Source: CAZTPJ01 sp964614515
Lineage (GTDB): Bacteria; Planctomycetota; Phycisphaerae; Phycisphaerales; UBA1924
Direction of reading: 5' to 3'
Assembly: GCA_964614515.1 (NCBI GenBank)
Contig: CAZTPJ010000094.1
Span: 1 to 12,270, forward strand
DNA: 12,270 nucleotides
Positions within the stretch are counted from its first letter, which is position 1, and the number at the start of each line of letters is the position of its first letter. The translations under genes were made by a program, and so were the position numbers. Below are positions 1-5,639 of this stretch, piece by piece. The notes beneath the pieces are model-generated. The model searched no databases. It was not told the origin of the DNA and saw nothing but the letters and a program-made list of their open reading frames with translations.

Positions 1-55
1 CCGCCGACCTCCGGGTTATGAATCCAGCGCTCTAAACCAGCTGAGCTACCTCGGC
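1..55 (-). tRNA. tRNA-Met (anticodon CAT), truncated by the window edge
   Basis: Read on the minus strand, the first 55 nt of a tRNA are visible: acceptor arm GCCGAGG, TA at 8-9, D arm GCTC...GAGC with an AGCTGGTTTA loop, and an anticodon arm with loop TTCATAA (anticodon CAT). A variable region AGGTC and the start of the T stem (GGCGG) follow. The rest of the T arm and the 3' acceptor strand lie beyond base 1. The first pair next to the anticodon loop is an A-C mismatch; the other four anticodon-stem pairs form, one as T-G. A CAT anticodon could be elongator Met, initiator Met or lysidine-modified Ile2. The ordinary GCC start and lack of the initiator-type GGG/CCC anticodon stem favour elongator Met. 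Confidence 0.9.
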
Positions 56-186
56 GTCACCCCATTATATCCGCGATCCACCCAAACATGCGGCGTTTGC
101 CGGTCGCGGCATGGTCCCACGATGAACCCCGCGCATACGGCCGCACAGACTCGGCCCGCAGGGGGGATCGCGATCCGGCCTGGATT

Positions 187-468
187 TCAGTTGTTCGACT
201 TGAGATACGCCGGACGCGGTGCGGCCGGGTCGGTCGGGTCCACATGGACCTTGCGCCCGCGGTAGACGACCTTGCCGTGCGAGACGGAGAACAGCGTGTT
301 GTCGCGTCCCATCAAGACGCCGAAGCCGGCGTGGAACGGCGTGCCGACCTGGCGCACGATGATGGAGCCGGGCTTGGCGAGTTCGCCGCCAAAGAGCTTG
401 ACCCCGCGGTACTGCGGGTTTGAGTCGCGGCCGTTCTTGGTCGAGCCTTGGCCCTTTTTATGCGCCAT
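187..468 (-). CDS. rpmA: 50S ribosomal protein L27
   Basis: L27 is a large-subunit ribosomal protein whose N-terminal tail reaches toward the peptidyl-transferase centre. The 93-residue product starts MAHKKGQGSTKNGRDSN, the family signature, and continues with RGVKLFGGE, GSIIVRQVGTPFHAG, GRDNTLFSVSHGKV and a short basic tail. The start at 468 is preferred over an in-frame ATG at 486: it gives the canonical N-terminus and has AGGAAG seven bases upstream. There is no cleavable N-terminal extension of the kind seen in Firmicutes. The partner gene rplU, usually directly upstream, is absent here; an exported protein gene (567-1235) sits there instead, 98 bp away on the same strand. The tRNA lies 131 bp downstream on the same strand, with no obvious U-tailed terminator between them. 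Confidence 0.97.
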   Translation of the reverse strand: MAHKKGQGSTKNGRDSNPQYRGVKLFGGELAKPGSIIVRQVGTPFHAGFGVLMGRDNTLFSVSHGKVVYRGRKVHVDPTDPAAPRPAYLKSNN

Positions 469-566
469 GACGATGCTTCCTGCCATACGGCCCGCGACAG
501 CGGCGCCGGTTCGTGCCTCACCGATCGTCCCACGGCCATCCGCAGGGCCGAAACTCTAGCCCCAAC

Positions 567-1235
567 CTACCGCATGATCCACCGCTGCCCGACTCGCTCC
601 AGCGAACCCGCAGCGCCCGGGTTGATGGTCCCCGGCGTCGAATGCCGCAGCATCAACGTCTTTCGCAACGTGATCCTCTGAACCTCACCATCGGCATTCG
701 TGAACTCGACGCTCTTGGTCTCGCCGCTGAAACCGGCTGCGTAAATGTTGATCTCATCAACTTCGACGCTGGGCAACGGCCAGATCACCAACCCATCTTT
801 CGCGTTCGCCTCGCCTTGAAGCAAAGGTCCGAGAATCTGGATCTGATCCTCCAGCATCGGGTTGTCCAGCCGCCGTTGAATCTCCCGCGTCACCTCGAGC
901 GGAACCCGCTGCCCGGATCGAACCAGGTGGCCCTCATCCGTCGCGAGTTCAAACGAAGGGGCGAACAGGCGATCCTCGCCGGAATTGTTGGTCACGACGT
1001 AGGTCATGTAGGCGTACAACATCTGCCCGGATTCGGGGGTTTCAATGGCCGCCACACGCAACGGCCCGACCTTCACATCCAACTGCCAACGACGCGGCAC
1101 GGGGTCAGGCTCAGGAGCAGCGAAGGCCAGACTCGCCAGCACGGCCAGAATCGGCATGAGGATCGCGCCCGCGAAGGCCGTGGCTTTGCGCGGGCGGGCG
1201 GGCGGCGAGTCGATACACTGGGGATGTCTGGTCAC
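567..1235 (-). CDS. Exported protein of unknown function, probably planctomycete-type
   Basis: 222 residues, with no family I can name. A GTG start at 1235 is well supported by AAAGGAG at 1243-1249, seven bases upstream. Residues 1-18 are basic and residues 19-40 are hydrophobic, ending LASLAFAA before a charged PEPDPVPRR stretch. This fits a Sec signal peptide cleaved near residue 39-40 and an extracytoplasmic mature protein of about 180 residues. The mature part alternates hydrophobic and polar residues (MLYAYMTYVVTNNSGEDR, NIYAAGFSGETKSVEF), suggesting an Ig-like beta-sandwich; that is inference. No catalytic motif or second membrane span is visible. It is transcribed toward rpmA, but the 98-bp spacer does not by itself prove an operon. 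Its promoter should lie in the divergent spacer 1236-1314. Confidence 0.8.
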   Translation of the reverse strand: MTRHPQCIDSPPARPRKATAFAGAILMPILAVLASLAFAAPEPDPVPRRWQLDVKVGPLRVAAIETPESGQMLYAYMTYVVTNNSGEDRLFAPSFELATDEGHLVRSGQRVPLEVTREIQRRLDNPMLEDQIQILGPLLQGEANAKDGLVIWPLPSVEVDEINIYAAGFSGETKSVEFTNADGEVQRITLRKTLMLRHSTPGTINPGAAGSLERVGQRWIMR

Positions 1236-1314
1236 GGGTTGGCTCCTTTGCGGCCCACGGGATCACAAGTGTACGGAATTCAAACCGCACGTCAAACCGA
1301 CACGAGAAGGAACC
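1236..1314. promoter_or_regulatory. Divergent spacer carrying ribosome binding sites for both flanking genes
   Basis: This 79-bp gap separates a minus-strand gene (GTG, 1235) from a plus-strand gene (TTG, 1315). It holds AAAGGAG for the minus gene at 1243-1249 and GAAGGA for the plus gene at 1306-1311, so it decides both starts. Both promoters must overlap here or lie inside the neighbouring genes. I could not pick convincing -35/-10 pairs. Confidence 0.5.
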
Positions 1315-2340
1315 TTGTCCACCTCCGCCCACCCACGCCTGAGCCTCACGCCCACGACCCCCCAGCCGCCACGGATCGTCCGGGTTGACCGTTCAATGCT
1401 CGACGCGGCCGTGGCAAGGTTGCTCGGAGATCGATTTGGTGACTCACGCCAGGGCGTGCGTCAATTTCTGGCCGGCGCGAAGCGGACAGGAATCGATGTC
1501 TCCCTCATGTGGGCCAGTCTCCACCCGGACCCGTCATCTTCAGCCGTCCTGCCGGGGGAAGTCTGCCTCCTTGTCCCAGGCGGCGGACGCACAGGGATGA
1601 TCTTCAATTCCACGGGTGACACGGCCGTGAATGCCCACGCCGAACGTGTTGCGGTGATTCAGGCCGCCGTTGAGTTCGCTCGCGACAACCTGGCGCGACA
1701 TGTCCGATTGGCCCAGGCGCTGCCCGACCCTTCAGACACGGCCACACGCCATGCCCTCGACGCCGCAGGGTTCACATGGGTCGGCGATCTGGTGTATCTC
1801 AAACGACGACTGAAGCGAAATGAGCCGGATCAGTCCGCGCCCTGGCCGTCGGGCGTCGTCGTTCGCCCGATACGGACTCTGGAACTCGGTTCGGCCGACC
1901 GCGCTGAACTGACCACGGCCATGACCACCTCGTACATTGACACGCTCGACTGTCCCGAACTCTGCGGCCTGCGCGAGACACAGGACGTGATCGACTCTCA
2001 CCGCGGCGCCCGGCCTTGGGAGCCGGGGACGTGGTGGCTCGTGCATCTGAACGGTTCGCCGCAAGGCTGTATGCTGCTGAATGCGTGTCCGGAACACGAC
2101 ACCGTGGATCTTGTGTACCTGGGTCTTGGCCCAGCGCTGCGTGGGCGAGGGCTTGGGTCGCACCTGTTGCGCATGGGCATCGCGGCGGCGTCACGCATGG
2201 GAGTGAGTTCGATCACCTGCGCGGTGGATCGCCGAAATGAACCGGCGATTCGCATGTACGAACGGCTCGGGTTCAGCCCATGGTCTGAGCGTGTGGCAAT
2301 GGTTCGACGGATCGACGCCACGGCGCCGCACGATGCGTAG
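1315..2340 (+). CDS. Tandem GNAT-family N-acetyltransferase
   Basis: GNAT enzymes transfer an acyl group from acyl-CoA to an amine; the acceptor here is unknown. From the TTG at 1315 the product has 341 residues. The C-terminal half (about 181-333) is a recognisable GNAT domain: the acyl-CoA-binding motif A, LGLGPALRGRGLGSHLL (about 269-285), and the later NEPAIRMYERLGF (308-320). The N-terminal half (about 27-167) looks like a degenerate GNAT copy: it has HAERVAVIQAAVEFARDN and an ATRHALDAAGFTWVGDLVYL segment like the end of a GNAT fold, but no RGxGxG loop. Such two-domain proteins with one dead half include mycothiol synthase, though nothing ties this one to that substrate. The TTG is preceded by GAAGGA, at a short spacing; the next ATG (1396) has no binding site. 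It may be monocistronic. Confidence 0.85.
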   Translation: MSTSAHPRLSLTPTTPQPPRIVRVDRSMLDAAVARLLGDRFGDSRQGVRQFLAGAKRTGIDVSLMWASLHPDPSSSAVLPGEVCLLVPGGGRTGMIFNSTGDTAVNAHAERVAVIQAAVEFARDNLARHVRLAQALPDPSDTATRHALDAAGFTWVGDLVYLKRRLKRNEPDQSAPWPSGVVVRPIRTLELGSADRAELTTAMTTSYIDTLDCPELCGLRETQDVIDSHRGARPWEPGTWWLVHLNGSPQGCMLLNACPEHDTVDLVYLGLGPALRGRGLGSHLLRMGIAAASRMGVSSITCAVDRRNEPAIRMYERLGFSPWSERVAMVRRIDATAPHDA

Positions 2341-2743
2341 CACGTCGCCGCAACCCTGCATGATCGCGGGGGTTGCGTGTCCGTTCACGAATCATCCACA
2401 CGTTGTTCAGCGCCGCGGCGTCGCGCGTGGACGAAAAATTTTCTTGAAGCGCTAAGTCATTGCGCACGTTGTGTCAACGACCTTCGCAAGCGCGACGGAG
2501 AGATTTTCGGGCTTGCCAGTTGGGTCGGGACCGAGTACATTATGCGTCTTCAGGCCAAGGCCGGCCGCCGACTCTGACACATGGATTGGCATGGTGGTTC
2601 CCGCGGGCGACACGTTGACGTGCGTCCGGGGAAGTGGTTGTCATGTGCGCAGGGTCGGATGGGGATGGAATCGAGTCGCGTGGGAGTCTGGCGAGTGTGA
2701 CGTGGCACGGCGGGGACGCTGTCGCTGCGCGCGGGGTACGACG
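2341..2743 (+). promoter_or_regulatory. Leader region upstream of dnaA with a DnaA-box-like site and an A/T tract
   Basis: This 403-bp stretch has no convincing gene. It holds TCATCCACA at 2392-2400, one mismatch from the DnaA box TTATCCACA; an uninterrupted A/T tract AAAAATTTTCTT at 2434-2445 in otherwise GC-rich DNA; a small inverted repeat CGTTG-TGT-CAACG at 2467-2479; and a candidate promoter (listed separately). dnaA genes are often autoregulated through such boxes and often lie beside the replication origin. With a single imperfect box this is weak evidence for an origin; a role in dnaA control is the more modest reading. Confidence 0.4.
2513..2541 (+). promoter_or_regulatory. Candidate sigma-70-type promoter for dnaA
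   Basis: TTGCCA (2513-2518; five of six consensus -35 bases) and TACATT (2536-2541; four of six -10 bases) are separated by 17 bp. Transcription would start near 2548 and give a leader of roughly 195 nt before the DnaA start. The only support is motif match and position. Confidence 0.4.
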
Positions 2744-4267
2744 ATGCAGGAAGCACGCGAACGAATCACGGTGAACCGCGAATCAACCACCCAGGCCGGA
2801 CGTGATGCACGCCAGGCCGAGTCACACATCCTCGACACGCTGCGACAACGGATGGGCGCTGAGGATTTCAATCGCTTCATCGCGCGCGACACGAAACTGT
2901 GCATCACGCCGGGACGACTCGAAGTCGGCGTGCCCACGCGATTCATGGCCGAAGTACTCCAGCAGCGATTCCGCGGCGTGCTGAGCGAAGCCGCCGCAGC
3001 CTCTGCCGACGCCCCCAACGATGTGCAGGTCGTGATTCGCGTCGAGCAGACCGCCCGCGCCGCCGGCGGTCGCGATGCAACAGCGTCATCGCCTCCCGAA
3101 CTCGCGCTCACGCCGGCACGAAGCGCGACGCCCGCCGCAAGACTCGCCCACCGCTCGGGAGACATCACCCTCAAGCATCGACTCGAAGACTTCGTCGAAG
3201 GCGTGAGCAATCGCGGCGCGCTGGCCATCGCCACCGCCGTGGCGGACCCGAATCAGGAAACGTCGTACTCCCCGTTCGTGGTCCACGGCCCGTGCGGGGT
3301 GGGCAAGACGCACCTCCTTCAGGGGATCGCGCTGCGATGGATGGAGTCTTCGCCGCGCGGGCGAGTGAAGTACACCACGGCCGAGGCCTTCACCAACGAG
3401 TTCATGGGCGCCTTGCGCACGAACCGTCGTGACGAGTTTCGCCAGGCGCACCGCGGCGTCAAACTGCTGTGCATCGACGACGTGCATCATCTGTCGAACA
3501 AGCGTGGCACGCAGGATGAACTGCTGCACACGCTGGATGCGGTTGACCTGCGCGGGGCGCGGATCGTGATCGCGAGCGATGCGCATCCGGCGCATATCGA
3601 AAAGTTCTCCACGGCCCTGGCGTCGCGACTGGTGTCTGGCGCGGTGGTGGCCATCGCGCCGCCGGATGAGGCGCTGCGGCGGGAGATCGTGCGGCGCGTG
3701 TCGCTGCGTCGCGGGCTGATGCTGACGGACGAGGCGATTGAGTTTCTCGTGTCGCGATCGGTCGGCATCGCGGGCGCGGTGTCGGTGCGCGAGATGGAGG
3801 GGCTGGTGCTTCGCGTGCAGGCGATGCGACAGTTCATGCCGGAGTGTGAAGCGAGCGATGGTGTGGTGGGCGTGTCGGGTGTGCGCCGCGCGCTGGGTAT
3901 GGTGGGTGATGGGTTGGAGTTGCGACGGCCCCAGCGTCCGGTGCCCGTGCGGGCGATTGAATCGCATGTGTGCCGGACGCTGGGCGTGGCCGTCGAGGCC
4001 GTGCGCGGCAAGGGACGATCGCGACAGGTCGTGCTGGCGCGATGGGTCACGGCGTTTCTCTCGCACAAACTCACGAACGAAAGTTATCCCGAGATCGCCC
4101 GCGCGATGGGACGCCCGAACCACTCATCGGTCATCACGGCCTGCCGAAGTCTTGAGAAACTGCTCCAGAGCGACCCGCGCGTGCCGTGCGGCGAGGAGCA
4201 AGCCCCGCTTCGCCGTGTGATCGACGACATCGCCCAGCGCGTGTGCCGGGAGTTCGGGCGGGTGTGA
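2744..4267 (+). CDS. dnaA: Chromosomal replication initiator DnaA, divergent
   Basis: DnaA binds DnaA boxes at the origin and melts the duplex in an ATP-dependent oligomer. The 507-residue product has all four domains. Domain I is at about 24-100. A low-complexity linker follows at about 101-140. The AAA+ domain at about 141-375 has Walker A GPCGVGKTH (182-190, Lys188), Walker B LLCIDDVHHL (241-250), the ALASRLVSG arginine-finger box (291-299) and sensor-2 VREMEG (348-353). Domain IV (about 400-507) has RSR (425-427) and the signature LTNESYPEIARAMGRPNHSSV. The usual GRDHTTV is RPNHSSV here, so the E. coli base-contact residues Asp433 and Thr435 appear as Asn and Ser, while Arg399 and His434 are kept. 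The ATG at 2744 follows a weak GGGGT; an ORF open from 2471 only adds non-homologous sequence. dnaN, recF and gyrB are not beside it. Confidence 0.9.
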   Translation: MQEARERITVNRESTTQAGRDARQAESHILDTLRQRMGAEDFNRFIARDTKLCITPGRLEVGVPTRFMAEVLQQRFRGVLSEAAAASADAPNDVQVVIRVEQTARAAGGRDATASSPPELALTPARSATPAARLAHRSGDITLKHRLEDFVEGVSNRGALAIATAVADPNQETSYSPFVVHGPCGVGKTHLLQGIALRWMESSPRGRVKYTTAEAFTNEFMGALRTNRRDEFRQAHRGVKLLCIDDVHHLSNKRGTQDELLHTLDAVDLRGARIVIASDAHPAHIEKFSTALASRLVSGAVVAIAPPDEALRREIVRRVSLRRGLMLTDEAIEFLVSRSVGIAGAVSVREMEGLVLRVQAMRQFMPECEASDGVVGVSGVRRALGMVGDGLELRRPQRPVPVRAIESHVCRTLGVAVEAVRGKGRSRQVVLARWVTAFLSHKLTNESYPEIARAMGRPNHSSVITACRSLEKLLQSDPRVPCGEEQAPLRRVIDDIAQRVCREFGRV

Positions 4268-4325
4268 GGACAGGGCACGACGTTTACGCGCGTACCCTGT
4301 GGGGAGCCTCGTGCGCGGAGATGCC

Positions 4326-5513
4326 ATGAACGAGAACGAGATCCCCCTGAGTCGGCCGGACATCGGACCACTTGAAGTCGAACTCGTCACACAGACGCTG
4401 CAAAGTGGGCGGCTGTCGATCGGGCCGATGCAGGAGAAGTTTGAGCTGCTCGTGGCCGAGAGGGCGGGGACGGAGTATGGCGTGGCCGTGTCTTCCGGCA
4501 CGGCCGGCCTGCATCTGGCCCTCCTCGCCCTTGGCATCGGACCGGGCGATGAAGTCATCACGACGCCGTTTTCGTTCATCGCGTCGGCGAACTGCATCTT
4601 GTTCGTCGGGGCCAAACCGGTGTTCGTGGACATCTGCCCCAAGACGCTGAACATGGACCCGCGGCGAGTGGCCGAGGCAGTCACGCCGCGAACCAAGGCG
4701 ATCGTGGCCGTGGAAACGTTTGGCAATCCCGCGCACATGGCGGAGTATGCGGCGATCGCGGCCAAGCATGAGATTCCGCTGATCGAAGACTGCTGCGAAG
4801 CGCTGGGCACAACGTGGCGTGGTCGTCCGGCCGGATCGTTCGGGCGCGTGGGCGTGTTCGGCTTTTATCCCAACAAGCAGATCACCACGGGCGAGGGCGG
4901 GATGATCGTGACGGATGACAGCCGCCTCGCGGACCTGTGTCGATCGATGCGGAATCAGGGGCGCGCGGTCAGTTCAGATCTCAGCCCCGGCGCGTTCGCC
5001 GAGATCACAACGCGCACGGCCCCGTGGCTGCGACACGAACGCCTGGGCTTCAACTTCCGCATGCCCGAGATCAACGCGGCCCTGGGTGTGGCGCAGATGC
5101 GACGGTTTGACGCCATGATCGAAGAGCGGCAGCAGGTCGCACGCCGATACATCGAACTCCTCCGCGCCAACCCGCGCATCGTCCTGCCAACGATTGATGA
5201 AGACACGGCCATGACGTGGTTCGTCTTTGTGGTGCGACTTGTGGCCGGATACTCCGCCGAGGAACGCGACCGGATCATCACGGGCATGCGCAATCACGAC
5301 ATCGGGGCGGCGGATTACTTCCCGTGCATTCATCTTCAGCCGTTCTATCGCACGAAGTTCGGCTATACGGAAGGGACGTTCCCGATCGCCGAGTCGGTCT
5401 CGGCGCGGACGATCGCGCTGCCGTTTTACAACTCGCTCTCGCTGCGCGAGCAGGAAATCGTGGTGCAAACGCTGGATCTGATGATCGGGCGGGAGTCGAT
5501 TCAGCGGAGTTGA
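4326..5513 (+). CDS. DegT/DnrJ/EryC1/StrS-family PLP aminotransferase
   Basis: These enzymes are fold-type I PLP transaminases, mostly acting on keto groups of nucleotide-activated sugars during surface polysaccharide or glycan synthesis, with Glu or Gln as donor. The 395 residues show SSGTAGLHLAL (57-67, cofactor phosphate region), IEDCCEALGTTWRGRPAGSFG (from 153; Asp155 faces the PLP ring nitrogen) and FYPNKQITTGEGG (180-192), in which Lys184 is the expected Schiff-base lysine. Length is typical. The ATG at 4326 has GGAG five bases upstream, whereas a GTG at 4299 has no binding site. The gene begins 58 bp after dnaA, so the two may be co-transcribed, but no sugar-nucleotide genes adjoin it and the substrate cannot be assigned. 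It converges on lysA across a repeat. Confidence 0.9.
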   Translation: MNENEIPLSRPDIGPLEVELVTQTLQSGRLSIGPMQEKFELLVAERAGTEYGVAVSSGTAGLHLALLALGIGPGDEVITTPFSFIASANCILFVGAKPVFVDICPKTLNMDPRRVAEAVTPRTKAIVAVETFGNPAHMAEYAAIAAKHEIPLIEDCCEALGTTWRGRPAGSFGRVGVFGFYPNKQITTGEGGMIVTDDSRLADLCRSMRNQGRAVSSDLSPGAFAEITTRTAPWLRHERLGFNFRMPEINAALGVAQMRRFDAMIEERQQVARRYIELLRANPRIVLPTIDEDTAMTWFVFVVRLVAGYSAEERDRIITGMRNHDIGAADYFPCIHLQPFYRTKFGYTEGTFPIAESVSARTIALPFYNSLSLREQEIVVQTLDLMIGRESIQRS

Positions 5514-5520
5514 TTCGGGG

Positions 5521-5630
5521 GGCTGCACCACTGGATCCTGAGACAAGAGAGATGGGTGCAGGCGAGACGCCCGCACCACCGGATCCGAAGAGAAGAGAAA
5601 TGGGTGCAGGCGAGACGCCCGCACCACCGG
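5521..5630. repeat. 48-bp tandem hairpin repeat between convergent genes (about 2.3 copies)
   Basis: A partial copy (5521-5553), a full 48-bp copy (5554-5601) and a truncated copy (5602-5630) lie in tandem. Each core reads GGTGCAGGCG-AGA-CGCCCGCACC (5555-5577 and 5603-5625), a hairpin with ten-base arms and one A-C mismatch. The cores are joined by a purine-rich linker such as GAGACAAGAGAGAT. Another copy of the same core and linker lies at 11994-12043, so this is an interspersed family. Lying between two convergent 3' ends, it could end transcription in both directions, although no T-tract follows the stems. Confidence 0.85.
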
Positions 5631-5639
5631 CCGTGTATT

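Noticed and set aside
165..176. 12-bp perfect palindrome GGATCGCGATCC downstream of rpmA
   Set aside because: Could be part of a terminator, but it has no loop or T-run and such palindromes are common in GC-rich DNA; not enough to call a feature.
2471..2743. Longer start for dnaA
   Set aside because: The 91 extra residues are low-complexity, Arg/Cys/Gly-rich and have no DnaA domain I similarity; the open frame overlaps the candidate promoter.
4299..4325. GTG start for the aminotransferase
   Set aside because: No Shine-Dalgarno upstream; the ATG at 4326 has GGAG at proper spacing and matches the family N-terminus.
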